In this document: positions 11,356 through 23,452 of the stretch, piece by piece | Position numbering within the stretch: position 1 is the first letter of the stretch | Layout of the letters: each line of letters begins with the position of its first letter | Source of the DNA: Karalla daura | Taxonomy: Eukaryota; Chordata; Actinopteri; Chaetodontiformes; Leiognathidae | Length of the DNA stretch: 64,000 bases | Direction of reading: 5' to 3' | NCBI GenBank assembly: GCA_029224185.1 | Contig: CM055193.1 | Location: 17,267,669-17,331,668, forward strand | The notes under the pieces: model-generated | Seen by the model: the letters and a program-made list of their open reading frames with translations, nothing else | Databases searched by the model: none | What the model was told of the DNA's origin: nothing | Program-made: the position numbers and the translations under genes

Positions 11356-11381
<26 letters not shown>
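11304..11381 (+). repeat. CT run (11304-11318) and (CA)13 (11356-11381)
   Basis: A short CT microsatellite and, 37 bases on, about 13 CA units. They keep frames open on both strands (for example 11131-11655 plus, 11057-11449 minus), which should not be taken as coding. Confidence 0.85.
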
Positions 11382-11386
<5 letters not shown>

Positions 11387-13779
11387 AATCGAGCATGCAC
11401 CATCACACAGTCTTTCACTCTCAACTAAGCTATCTCCTGAAACCCTCAAAAACCATCAGTCTCACCAATTCACACCCTAATTCAGAATGGCATTTCATTC
11501 AGCGAAGAGGCCGAGGGCAGAAAGACACTGAGGTGGATAAAAGAAAGTTGAAAATGAAGGTGAATGAATCTGGAGAGATGCTCCTCAAAGCATGTCATTC
11601 TGCCTTTATCTTATCCATAATAGCTGCCACGCTGCTCTTTGGTGGGAGAAAGTAACACAGCAATGTAGATGTAATGGGCTTAAAGTCATCTAATTCTTTT
11701 GAGCATCCGAATAACACTGTCTGGAGAGGTGCGTCTAATCCGATACGTCTGTGATCTGTTATTAACTGAATTAAACATCTAGAGGGGGGAAAGAGGTTTT
11801 AATGATTTATTGATGAACTTTAAACTTTTAACTCCAACTTTGCTCTCTTTAGATTTCAGTGGCAAAGTAATTGTGAAACAGTAAAAGATATCAGAATCCA
11901 TTACTGACCCTGTGACATACTGGAATTGCCGGTTGCTGGTGCATACAGGTAATCAGTCATATCTAATGGATTAGTGTGCATTTACAAGCCCACCCCTAAA
12001 GCCGGATGCTGGCTTGTTATTGTCATCCACAGCAGCATTGGTCACACCAACACACCGAGGACAAACAGGGTCTGTTCAATTAATCTGTTAACAAATGTCC
12101 AGCAGCATATTATGGTCTAATTCAGGCCCAGGATAATTAGTTTGTTATGAGGACGTTGTTTACTGTTTGCCTCTCAATGCACTGCTGCACCCACATTACC
12201 ATGGACATCATTGTTTACTTTTTAGGATCAGTTGCCTATTGGGCCTGGTTAGATTTATGTGCATTGCACTATTACTCTGATGCCTCTTGCTGGAGGTTGG
12301 TAGCAAATTGATTTCCAGGTTGAAGACTTTGTAAATCATCAAGGGGACTTGATTTGTAACTGTTAATTTGTGAGAACAATTCTCGGAAAGGCCCCTTGGC
12401 ATTCTGAATTAAAGTTTTTTCTTCAGTCAAAGTTTAAGAGTTTCACAACTGAGTCCATTATTGTCTGGCAGTGTAAAAGATGTTCACATCATGAAAATCT
12501 GAAGGGAGATCCAAAACGTTTGTCACCAGTTTAGTTTGCAGTGGGTCAGCTGGTTCTTGATCATTGGACCTTGTAAGGTAGGTCCAGTTCAATGACTGGT
12601 CAGGAATCAGACATCAGAGTTACATGATTTGATTTAATTAGACTGTTAATTACTATTCATCATGCTGGGGGAATAGAGGAGTTGGTCTGACCACACACAG
12701 GTGAACTGTATTGCCAGTGCAATAATATTTGTTGTTATTTTTATATTGTGGCTAGTAAACTGCAACACCTAGACCCCAAAAATATTGTAATGGTAAATAT
12801 ATTAGCTGATACCTTTATATCAACACAGTGACTGTACAAAGTGGTTTCCATTTTTGTCCCAATGCTGTCATGGTAATTTAGTTATTTGCATAGCATTACT
12901 CACTCTAGAGTAAACTGGAATAGAAAATGCCAACGACAATGGGGAAATTTCTCTCTGAATGCTTTGCCACCATTGTACCATAAAGCGTAGCACCTACTGT
13001 ATATTCTGCCTTGAACATTGCTGCACTCTGCAACTCTTGAAACCACTGTATCCAGGTAACAGCTCTATTGAACGTGGTCACATTGAGGACTGCTGGAGCC
13101 ATGAATTCCTGCACGAGTGTCGTTGAGTGAACGGAGAAATGATGCTAGATGAATCAAAAGTTAAGGAGCAAGTGAGTGTCGTCTTTCTGACTCTAAATAA
13201 CTCGTAGGTGTGAAGAACGGTAAATGGTTGCCTGTGTCTATCTGCTGATCTGTGTCTCCATGATTGGCTTCAGCCCTGTGTCCGACTAAAGGATGAATGG
13301 CTTTATACCGTGGCTTCAACGATGCTGGAGCGTAATAGCAGGCTCCAGTTTGTCCCTGCTGCTGCTGTTGTGATTGCATTTAGCTGTTCATAACTAAAAA
13401 TGTCCCCTCAGTGAAGTGTGTGCCTAACTCCTACTCTGTCTAAGAATAGTTGAGGTACTCATATACTGTAAGTAGGTGCACAGATCAGAAGGAAAACACG
13501 TTTCACTCCAGAGTCCCCTTGAATATCAGTGAAATGATTGTGATTCTTATTCTTATACTAAAAGCTTTGAGTGGTAATAATGAAAAAGAGCAAGAAAATA
13601 TACACAGTTAAAGGTATACCCACTCCATAAACCCTTCACTGTTTATCAGTAGAAAGTTTACATATATGACACAGTTTTGGACAAAAATATAGTCCAGTAT
13701 TCCCTCCTGTCGGTTAATGTCTTCATGGACCAACAAGTAGCGACACCCTATTTATTTTATTGTATACATATATTTATGG
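11382..13779. other. Non-coding stretch, candidate regulatory block at 11.9-12.2 kb
   Basis: No gene recognised. The block 11940-12210 has unique-looking sequence with TCAATTAATCTGTTAAC and GGATAATTAG motifs and is a candidate conserved element. A small inverted repeat, TGGACCT and AGGTCCA separated by 8 bases, lies near 12566-12587. The rest is AT-rich and unremarkable. Confidence 0.45.
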
Positions 13780-13911
13780 ACCGTTTCCACTACATGGTAC
13801 CAGCTTGGCTCGACTTGACTCGGCCCTAGTAATTTTTCAATTTTTTTCCATTACCTGGAATGTGTAACCCGGTACTGTTTTTCGAGTACCTGCTCACGTG
13901 CCAGACTAAGC
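13780..13911. mobile_element. MITE-like non-autonomous DNA element fragment
   Basis: The sequence begins CCGTTTCCACTACATGGTAC and continues with CAGCTTGGCTCGACTTGACT, then TTTTTTTCCATTACCTGG and CGGTACTGTTTTTCGAGTAC. This pattern of a fixed prefix, GTACC motifs and repeated CGACTYGACT matches a family of short elements I know from fish genomes. No transposase sequence is present. I cannot delimit terminal repeats or name the superfamily with certainty. Confidence 0.5.
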
Positions 13912-14908
13912 CAAAACTATATATATAAAATTAAAAACCTGTGATGCAGTGAAGCCGCAAACATGAACCACGAAATATTTGCATCAGTGTAAAATATGTA
14001 CACATACACCGATTAAAATATATACAATAGAAAAGTAGAATGACAGTGTCTCTCTGAGAAGCAATCTGAGTGACTCTATTGCACAGCCATGATGAAATAT
14101 GCAACAGTTGTTTAAATATTGCACATATTTCCCACAAATATCATATCATATTACACGGGGTGGTATGTTTTACAGACACAAATACAATTTCCTTGCATTA
14201 CTGGTCATCAGTATTTTATGGCATTAAATAATTGTGACACTATTACAGTTGAGAAATTGATGCATACTACAAACTAAGGAACATACCTTGAAGGAAGATT
14301 CGTCCCATACAGCATCAAACTGAACTTGAGACGAGGTACAAAGTGAGCAGTAACTTCCCTCAAGCTGTAACAATCCTGCAAGTATCTGCGGGGACATCAA
14401 GGTTAATGCGTGCAATGTTATTATAGCTTTTATGATTGCCAATGAAGTTTGCAACACAGAGATATTTGGCAAACCTACGGGCTCCTGCTGTACTGCTGGC
14501 GGTTTGCCACACTCTCCATAGATGCCATTGTTTTCAAAAATTCATTTAATATTGCTCCGAGAGACTAATACCTTCTTGTTTATGTTTGTCCCTTTGTTGC
14601 TCTGAGGTAGTAAATGTACCAAATTGTGCTGAATCCCTTGATTCAGTGTATGGTGTTGCAGACAATGTGTTCATCAAGTGATTTATGCTAGTTTATTTGG
14701 TCATTGTTGAAGATGTCAGCAGGTGGGTCCAAATAATTGGCCATGTAAATAAACATTCTCCATCCCTATTGAACTTACTGCAGTTCCTGGATACCTCGAT
14801 TTTTTTTTATCTTGTTATAAAATACCTTGTTATGCAGTTATACTTGTTTTATTTTTTTGTTTGTTTGTTTTTTTGGGTTGTATTTAATGCTATTCATTAA
14901 GTTTTCTT
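13912..14908. other. Non-coding stretch, no gene recognised
   Basis: AT-rich sequence. The (TTTG)n-like run near 14848-14872 is the only low-complexity feature. No gene or repeat family recognised. Confidence 0.5.
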
Positions 14909-15164
14909 GAGGGTTAGTGGATCTGTGATGGGTGCTGTTTCCACAACATGAAGGTCCTCGGTCTGAATCTCAGTTAGACCAGGATTATGTCAGTATAGAG
15001 TCTTGTGTGGTTTTCCAGAAACATGCACTAAAGTGTGAGTATGAGAGTGGATGGTGTGTGTGTTTCCTGCCGTTATGCTACTGTATGCGCTGGCTCCAGC
15101 AGACATCTGTGTAAGGTGCAAGGCAGGTGCAAAACAGGTACTATAATTGAAGGATGGATGGAGG
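14909..15164 (+). mobile_element. V-SINE-like retroposon, plus orientation
   Basis: This copy runs head to tail on the plus strand: GGGTTAGTGGATCTGTGATG, CATGAAGGTCCTCGGTCTG with a degenerate Pol III B-box-like GGTCTGAATCTC, then TGGTTTTCCAGAAACATGC of the central domain, GTGTGAGTATGAGAGTGGAT, TGCGCTGGCTCCAGCAGAC, and a GGATGGATGG tail. It is the only plus-oriented copy of the seven in the window. It is diverged, with part of the central domain missing. Confidence 0.6.
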
Positions 15165-16478
15165 TCTCAATAAAACTGAAGAAATCTTAGCATACTGAAA
15201 CAATGTGCAGTTTATCAGAAGGGCGGGTCCGACTGAGCGGCTGACGCGGGCACTGTGTGCGACAAGGTAATGAGTCAGGTGACGGGCTCAGGCAGCAACA
15301 CACAGAGGAGTACCAGCTCAGAGCAGGATGACAGCTATGACTAGACAATAAAGCCCCATAAATAGAGGGGCGGCCCCCCAAACGATGGTAAACAAGATTG
15401 CCCATCCAGGAAACCCATCCCCCGAGTTGGATCTTGTTTTGTCAGAGGAATTGTTGGACTTTGTTTTGTCCATTCACCTCCTTGTCGTGCTCGAGCAGGT
15501 GACAGCATGGTCAGCTGTAGCAAAGGGTGAGGCCTCTTTCACCCTAATTTCTGCCATCTGCTCCCATACTTTCAGCTCCAGTACTGAATTATAGCAAAGA
15601 TGGATTCAGTGCTCATGAACCAGTGTTATCAGCAGGCACTCAGGAGACAGACTCCATGCTATGCTTTATTCTGTGGCACACACTAGGTGTATTGTGCAAA
15701 TAAAATACTTCTAAGTCAAACTATGAAAATGTGTGCCCATGCTGTTATCAATGTATCCTGTGTGTTCAATTTTCACATTCAGGTTTTTTAGTCAAATGAG
15801 TCTTGGTAGCTGGAGGCCAAAGTAATAAGCAAAATTCAGATTGGTGAAGTTTCTACCGAGAAAATGAGAGTTTGGTTTGCTGATATGGCTGATGTCAAAT
15901 ATTTACTCTCAGTATGGGATAGAATTGAGATTTGTGGTTGTTCTACAAACGTGTTGACCTTGCTTTAGTGTTACCAGAAAGACTCTTAGGCGAGGCAGCC
16001 TCAGTCAACTCTCTGTAAACACACAGTGAGCACTGTCTCAGCTCTTTGTTTTGCTCACATTGAGCCTTCAGTAGACACACTTAATATATTCCACATAGAC
16101 AAACACAAATGTTCCTCCAAACTTCCGAGCTCTAATCTGCTTCACCTCATTCATCGCACACCCTTTCATCCACCCCCCTGTCCTTCCTGCCCCCTCTTCT
16201 CCCCCTGCTCTCCACTGATCATGGGTCAGCCTGCGGTGTCTCCATTAGTCACGTCTCATTTCTTCCCAGCTCGCCGACTCTGATCCAGGGTCAGGGACTG
16301 CCCAGCAGCCATTTCCCCTCCCTACTGGAGTGCGGGTGTTCTGGCTGACCCTACCTCTTATCTCTGTTAAGTCAGACACTCGCTGCCGGTGGTCCTCTCA
16401 TCCCCTCTCAGTCTCTCTGCTCCTGCACATACACCACAAGCACAGAGGTGCACTGACACACTGCACACACTGCATGTG

Positions 16479-16487
<9 letters not shown>
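15165..16487. other. Non-coding stretch with a CpG-richer block at 15.19-15.53 kb
   Basis: No gene recognised. The block 15190-15530 retains more CG dinucleotides than most of the window, contains GCGGCTGACGCGGGCACTG, and is free of recognisable repeats, so it is a candidate regulatory element or exon-containing segment. Both strands have 60-70 codon frames there without recognisable domains. A C-rich stretch occupies 16160-16215. Confidence 0.4.

Positions 16488-16520
<33 letters not shown>
16488..16520 (+). repeat. (AC)16 microsatellite
   Basis: About 16 perfect AC units preceded by a mixed GTGCGCGCACATAC segment, which itself alternates purine and pyrimidine. Confidence 0.9.
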
Positions 16521-16522
<2 letters not shown>

Positions 16523-16650
16523 CAGGTGCACTTACATCTAACATACAAGTAAAGAAGTAGGCATGTGCAGGATGCAATTTTCTTTACCTGTCTGGATCTC
16601 TGAATTGTTTTCGTAAGTGCTGCTGTTTTCTGTATGGGAATCATTATTGT

Positions 16651-16712
16651 ACTGTCTCCCACACACATAGGGCGAAGGCAGGAGATACACCCATATAGGT
16701 CAGCAGTTCATG
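16651..16712 (-). mobile_element. V-SINE-like fragment, minus orientation
   Basis: GGGCGAAGGCAGGAGATACA followed by CCCATATAGGTCAGCAGTTC matches the 3' half of the V-SINE-like family, whose consensus reads close to GGGCGAAGGCGGGATACACC then CTGGACAGGTCGCCAGTCC. Only about 60 bases are recognisable. Confidence 0.5.
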
Positions 16713-18660
16713 GTTACCCATGGTTTACTTTGCAGTGAGGAACGTCCATGATGGTCATATGTTAACAAGCAGACTTCTGCTGCTGTGGTCTCTGTGTGCG
16801 GTGCACACTGTGTCTTCTAATAATTAAATGCTCCAAATGTAGCAACAACTCAAGCACAGTTACACAAACAGCAGCTGTGACCGAGACGGAATTCAGCCTG
16901 CCACAAATTAGTCAAGAGTTGTATTGGCATTGTAGTGATGTTTCAAGTTTATGGCTTGCCATGTGAGTCTAGATGATTAATGTGATCAGGAGGGTCTGCT
17001 TTATCGGCAGTACAGTTAGAACTGAGATGTGGCATAGCGGCCATTGCGGTTTATTAATATGATTAAATTGTATGTGTTTAGACTGCGCACTAGCCAAAAA
17101 AAGTCCAACTAAATCTGTTTCAGATGAGCTGAGTTTCACTTAGACTGACCCTCTCAGCCAGACGTTCACTGAGCCAACCAGGGTCGCTAGCGGCTGAAAT
17201 TATTATGCACAGCTCAATACTCCCCCATGAGTGGCTACTGGGTGTTCTGGATGGCTGTGTCGGTCTGCTCTGTATGTGTGAACTGATGTTTTTCCTGCCT
17301 TCCAAGACTCCCTGCTCTCCTCTATCCATCTCTCTCGCTCTCTCCCTCATGGCCCTGAACTGGCTGACCTGTCAGAGGAAAACAAAAAGTTGTAATAGTT
17401 TGACTGTGTTTTTGCGCACTGAAGCAAATGAGCAAGTCATGCAACTCACATCTTCATCCGTATCACAGTTTGTCAGGCAGTGTATTTTCTTTAATTTCCT
17501 CTCATTGCAACCAAGACAATTGTCACTCCGAGCGTTTACATTATGTCGATCCTGTCAGTCGGCACATCAACACAAAGTACACAAATTTCTACTTGTGTGT
17601 CACCCAACTAAATTGCTCCTCTTGATTGGCAATTTGAAACGCACTGTTCTATCAAATCTTCCCTGTGACCCGCCTTTCTGAGCATTTCGATGCAAGGTAA
17701 TGCGTCCTCATCACACTTCGTCTTCCTTAAATGATTTGTTGTTGTGTCTCCGACTTACTTATCATAATCTTTTATCAACCAATGGCAATTTTGCTGCAGT
17801 TGAGCATTTTTTTCCCCCTTTCAATTGGTTAATGAATGCTGAAAACATTCTCACATGCTTTGCATTCTGCATTTCTTTTATCCCTCCGTGAAAGATGTGC
17901 TGTATTTCATTCCAGAGCAACTCTAGTGCAACCCTGCTCAAGTGCTCACCGAGTGTGTAGCCTGCAGGGCAAAACAAAGCAAAATCTATAAATGCATCTG
18001 AAGCAAATGCAGAGTGTTTTGAGTTTCCTGATTTCAATCAATAGCCCAACCTTAGTTCATTTTAATCATTCATAGTCTAATCTTGAATGTAATGGTGGCT
18101 TCAGGGCGTGATAATCTGAGCACCTGCTCTATAAATGATGGCACGGCATTAGCCATAGGCCGCAGAATGACAGGGAATCGATATTCGGGGCCCTGTTTCA
18201 AACGTAAAAGGATATTTACCTGTATTGCTTTAAATTAATGAGAATCTAAGCACTTCTTGCATGATTTATGCAATTCAATCCTGGTGATTTTGATTTGTCC
18301 ATCTGTTATAAGTCAGCCTGTATTATTGAACATTGGCATAAGTCCGCAATCATCCTCTACCTCTGTTCTCTTTTCAACTTTACTTTCCTCTTTCTCCAGT
18401 CAGTGTGTTTGCAGCCCCTCTTCACTGTACAGACTGTACAGCAGCGTGAGTACACTGGGGCTCCCTGCTGTGTGGATCAGTGCAAGCGAGGCTGAGACAA
18501 CCAGTGTGAGATTGCAACCTTGGAATAATCCTCTAACGATTCCCTCATCAGCTATCCTCTGTTGTAATGTATAGTGCATGTGGTGGGGAACGCATAAAAG
18601 AGTTTCTATGTATTATAGAACAAAGGTGGCTGCTATTGTGGATGTGGTACAGTAGACATG
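16713..18660. other. Non-coding stretch, candidate regulatory block at 18.1 kb
   Basis: No gene recognised. Block 18085-18200 is unique-looking, CpG-retaining, and contains an E-box CACCTG at 18121-18126 and ATTAGCCATAGGCCGCAG. Segments 17400-17680 and 17700-18040 hold frames of 60-158 codons on both strands without recognisable domains. Confidence 0.4.
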
Positions 18661-18716
18661 CAGTGTGTGTGTGTCTGTGTCTGTATGTATGCGTGTGTGT
18701 GTCTGTGTGTGCATGT
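18661..18716 (+). repeat. Imperfect (TG)n array
   Basis: TG repeats interrupted by CTG, TATG and GCG steps over about 56 bases. This is an old, decaying microsatellite. Confidence 0.8.
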
Positions 18717-18829
18717 GAACGTATGCTGTGTTTTTTTCTGAGCAGAAACTGGGTTATTAAACACTAGTCCCAAATCATGCTGAGACGTTCACTGTCTGTC
18801 GGCCTGTCTCTCTCTATCTCTCTCAAAAA

Positions 18830-18832
<3 letters not shown>

Positions 18833-18895
<63 letters not shown>
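18833..18895 (+). repeat. Compound (TC)18-(AC)13 microsatellite
   Basis: Eighteen TC units switch directly, without spacer, into about 13 AC units, followed by imperfect ACATAC units. Shorter CT runs precede it from 18798. Confidence 0.95.
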
Positions 18896-18900
<5 letters not shown>

Positions 18901-21075
18901 ACATACAGACACTCTAAGAAAACACACAGTTCTTTTTGAGCAGTATGTCATCAGCGATACTCAGCGGCTCCTCTCAGTAATTAGTCTCTGGATGGGTTCA
19001 CTCTGCACAGGCAAAGACAAAAGGCAGAAAAAGAGAATGCAGGCCTGATGTTGGTTTTATGGAGGGACGTGGTGTAATGTAACAATAGCCAGATGGTTTC
19101 TGTGGTCCGGTCAAATCCAAGGCAAATATGAATAATGTAAATTGGATGTTTTGTTTGGAGATTGTGCCAGTACAGTGTCTCTGTCTTTTTATTCATTACA
19201 GTGCTCTGTAGAATGACAGCAGGTAAATCTTTTTTCTTGCTAATTCCATTTAAGGCATCATGTTGCAGTTGTTGTATTTGGACTATTCACACCATTCTTA
19301 TTGATTAAAAGTATTAGCGTGACCACACAGTGGCTTTAGTCCTGGGTACAAAAGTGTATTTTGATTCTTATCTTATTCCTTAGGCTGCGTTATTCAATGA
19401 CACTCAGGTAAACTGTTCTCCTGATACCTGTAAGGAACACAGACATAATGGAAGCAGTTGTTACACCTGTGCTAGATATGTACATCAACATGTCTACTGT
19501 GCCCTACGTGTAAGTATGAAGACTTTGAAAAGATGTTGTAAAAGTGGCAACAGTGTGGTACTATGGTGTACAGACACTGGATAGATAGATGGAAAAGATT
19601 CAGAGCAGTGTGTATAATGATTTCTTTTATGACAGAGGCAGTTTGGGACGCATCAAACAAAAATAGAGTTTTCTGTCAGAAAGTTTTTTCACAATTTACT
19701 TGTGTTATACACCCACAAGCGCAATTCAAGAGTTAAATCCAGAAAGCAATTAATATGCATTTGAATAAAACAACTTCTTTAGATAGTTATAATCAGTCAA
19801 GTATCAAAGCACATATTGCAATTGAAATAGAAAAAAAAAACACTTTAAATTTGCTGACTAATCTAACATACAAGAAGATAAATCTGCGTCAGGCTTATTA
19901 GGAAAGAGTGTTTGCAGAGAACTAAGACCAAGAAGATGAAGAGCGATCCTGCGAACATCACAGGTTCAGAAATTCAATTGAGCACGCAGTGGTATTTGGG
20001 TGCAAATAGATGAGAGCGCACTGCACTTTAGCAGCCTGATCTCGACATCAAAGAGATCCGTCTGAAATGAATACACCCTAATGTGGTTTATAAAATTATG
20101 ACCGTGTCTTGTTAGGAATCGACAGTGGCTGTTATACAGCTCCAGGTAATGTGGAACTTGTATAGGTCAAATTGTAAATTAAGCAAATGCATTCTTACAG
20201 CTCTAATGGCACAATTTTTATTTCCTTCATAGCACATAAAATGGAGAAATTAGATGCGTTGTGAAGACATCTAGGACACTACCAAGTACCTATTTTCACT
20301 CCCAGACGTGAAGCAGTGAGCAATTACAAAGATGTTTATCACTTATCGTTTATCACTATATAATTTTTTCTGCTCTGTTTGGCACTTCCATAATCACATC
20401 AAGTCGTGGCTGATCTGTATTCACCCCCTCAGAGCAGCTTTCTCTCCTGGCAGACTGAAATGATGGTGTGCGGCTCTTGTAAAGGCCAAGGAAAAAGAAA
20501 CTTGAGCAATCAAGCTGTCAACACCCCCATTTTCTGTTGCAGGACGTGCACCCGCTTGGACACTTGTGTTGTTGCATTGATATTCAGGATGCATGTTTGC
20601 TTAGCCAAAGCATACTGAGCACAATCGGTAAACAACATGTACTTACTTGACTTCTCTTCAAGGGAATGAGTGATGGCTTTTCAAAACTGACGTACACTCT
20701 GTTTGCTGACACTGACCACAGTCATATATGACTGTACAATGACTTGTTCATTAGCCTCTCGTTAGATAGCACACTTGGCATACGTTGTAGCAGTTTGTGT
20801 CAGGCACTGCCTGGTAAACAGGTCGTAGAGTTAATTGGATAGACAGCGCACAGCTTGGTGTGCAGCGGCAGACTCATATACATAAATTGCTGCCAGCAAA
20901 AGGTTAAAACACTTGTGAGACAAGAATGGAATATTTCAAGTGATTGTGCTGCTGTCGATAATTGTGTAAACAGCAGAGCATGTGTTCTACATGAACGGTG
21001 CAGCACATACACATGAGCAAAGCAGTAAACAACAGAAACCGCCCCTCAGCCAACTTTCTCCATTTCTACTTTTCC
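18896..21075. other. Non-coding stretch, no gene recognised
   Basis: AT-rich and mostly unremarkable. Segment 20000-20100 is unique-looking with moderate CpG content. No repeat family recognised. Confidence 0.5.
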
Positions 21076-21090
21076 AAAAAAAAAAAAAAA
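21076..21090 (+). repeat. Poly-A run, 15 A
   Basis: Fifteen consecutive A. I see no SINE or LINE body immediately upstream that would make it a retroposon tail. Confidence 0.85.
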
Positions 21091-23390
21091 CTTTCTTTGA
21101 ATGCAGCGTTGAAGAAGGAACCTGTTGGTGTCTGCTCTGGTGGCTGATTGGTGGCAGGTGTTTGAGGTGACTGAGCAGCATCAATTGAAGTATTTTGAAT
21201 TTATTCACATTTTCAAATATTGTGCAACCACAGGCACCAGGTGTTTAATTACTGTCTCTGGACTGAGGCAGTTTCAATAAGAACAGAGGTGAAATTAGAT
21301 CGGCCAATTTGATTTTCTCTTATCCAATTGGTCCAAGAACTAACCCAGAAAAACGAGGAAACCTCAAACACCCCTGCTCTACCTAACACCAAAAAAAAAA
21401 CCCTTAGGTTCACATGAAGAGGTGTGACAATTGGCATATTTCTCCTAACATGCAAATTAGGTTTCAATTTTAAGGTGTGAACTACTTGGCTTCTCTGCTG
21501 CAATCCAACTCACTTTTTATTGGTGCCTTTCGCACATTTAAACAAGCTAAACTCCCTTGATTCATGTAACACTTTTCTGTCCTTACAGTGACTAAACACT
21601 GGAACTCTCAGGTCTGGGGTGCTCCTTCTCCATCTGTACATATTATTAACTCCATCACCTCTGAACTCAAAGCCAGTCCATCAGCCAGCTGAGTGACAAT
21701 TTTGTGGTGTTCATTTGTTCTGCTGACATGTGCACAGTGGGATCAAGGCCTGTTAATGACAGTCCACAAGTGGACCGTGGGTAATTCTAGATATTCTGGC
21801 AGGACAAGATGTTTTGTACTGGCCTTCATGATAATTGCTCCTCATTTCAATCACGAGTGGGCAAGATTGCGGCAATCCTGGATTTCCTTGTGACAGTGAG
21901 GAGGGAGAGGGCAAAAAATCATTCTACAGTACATTAGCATTTATAGTATTCCTCTACCGGAAAAAATGAAACAAAACAAAACAGAAAAACAAGTAGCATT
22001 CAACAAGCTCAGTACTTAGACACATATACATGTGAATCCTTGAGAAAGTATTAACTAAAGATGTTAATTTAAAGAAGAGATTAGTTTGAAGTGGAATTAA
22101 GATGCTTAAATATTTAATTATCAGAACAACATATTTGCATTTTGCAACTCAAAAGGAGACATTTTATTCAATTAAAGCTTCTTCTCTTTGTCTCTTTCTG
22201 TCCTCCCACTCGTCAGTCCCGTTTCTTCTCTTTTTTTGTCCTTATTGTTACGGCCACCCTCAGCTCAGTCTGAGCACATCGGCGGCTTTTAATTACAGCA
22301 TCTGTGTTGACAAGGAAGCGAAAAAGGATGTTATTAATGTCTCGTCTAAAGTGGGGTAGATCCCAGGGCACAAACATGCCTCATGTACTTCTTTAATTAA
22401 TGTACAGTAGAAGCCAAGCAATCACTCAGTTTCAGATTGTAAAATGACACAATAATGAGCAGATGGACAAATTGGTCTCCTCAGAGCTAATGCTTATATG
22501 ACTTTATGTTTTTTTCCACCTGCTTTTGCGTGTATGTGTGTGTGTGCATGTCTCTGATAAGAATGTCAAAATCTTGACTCCTGATGAAAACAAAGGGGCA
22601 AAGGTGCAGACTGAGAAGAGTAAAAAGTCCCAGAGACAGAGGAATGAAGAAGGAGGACTCAATGCCATACCTGCTCATCAAAATCAGTCAAAATCATCAA
22701 CCTTTTTCTATTGATTGAGAATGTTATTCATACAGGAGACGGTTGCCCTTTTTCCACCGAAGTGCTGGTTTTGGCCAGGTTATTGATGCTGTGCTACAGA
22801 CAACTTGAGACTTTGGGTTTTCTTATTGAAAAAGTGCCCTAGAATACCACTTACTGCTGGAGCCCCAACTTGGGAAACTCAGAGGAAACAATTGTACCCT
22901 GAGTTTTTAGAGAAACATCATATAAACAGTAGTGGCATTCATACAGAACTTCAGGTACCTTGTCAACGGTAGAAAATCGCCAAGCCAAAATAAGTTAAAA
23001 CATTGTAAGGTACAGTATATAGTGTGGAATAATATTGGTTAATTAATGTAAAATAAAGTCTATGCATTCATCAAATTAATTAGTAAAAACATTGAATATT
23101 TACTTTTATTTATAGATTACCCCCAATACTGTGAAACACAGTAAATGTACATTATTTAACATTTAATATTATATTATAATATGTATAATATTTCATAGTT
23201 AGTTTATGTTCAATTCTAGAAAAATGGGAGACATTTTTGGGGACAGTTTTTAACTGGGGACAGGGCGGCTAAATCCGGGACTGTCAGACATCTGGTCAAA
23301 GCTAAGCTAGAAAGGCTAAAGAAAGACTAGAATGATCAAGCTGAGCTCTCAAAATGGCAAAAGGAAGACACATGTACAGAAAAGTATGCA
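21091..23390. other. Non-coding stretch, AT-rich, candidate regulatory block at 22.25-22.42 kb
   Basis: No gene. Block 22245-22420 carries GCGGCTTTTAATTACAGC and is unique-looking. A short segment at 22741-22785 (CCTTTTTCCACCGAAGTGC) resembles the start of another fish MITE family, too short to call. From 23000 to 23220 the sequence is strongly AT-rich. At 23222-23300 the words GGGACAG, CGGGACTGTC and AGACATCTGGTCA suggest a repeat fragment I cannot name. Confidence 0.4.
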
Positions 23391-23452
23391 TATTGATAAA
23401 TATTGTAAATAGAATATATATAAATATTGATAAATAAGCTATATTGATAAAT
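23391..23452 (+). repeat. Short AT-rich repeat, 3 copies of TATTGATAAAT
   Basis: The 11-mer TATTGATAAAT occurs at 23391-23401, 23425-23435 and 23442-23452, with related ATATAA-type sequence between. This looks like a decayed tandem repeat rather than a regulatory array. Confidence 0.65.

Noticed and set aside
11057..11655. Long overlapping frames on both strands (130-174 codons)
   Set aside because: Both cross CT and CA microsatellites that keep all frames open.
14909..15164. Possible tRNA gene (B-box-like GGTCTGAATCTC)
   Set aside because: No cloverleaf can be formed around it; it is the degenerate head of a SINE-like element.
17205..17681. 158-codon plus-strand frame
   Set aside because: No recognisable domain or splice context; an alternative frame overlaps it and the start is pyrimidine-rich.
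23222..23300. Possible DNA-transposon fragment (GGGACAGTT and CGGGACTGTC words)
   Set aside because: Too short and diverged to assign to any family.
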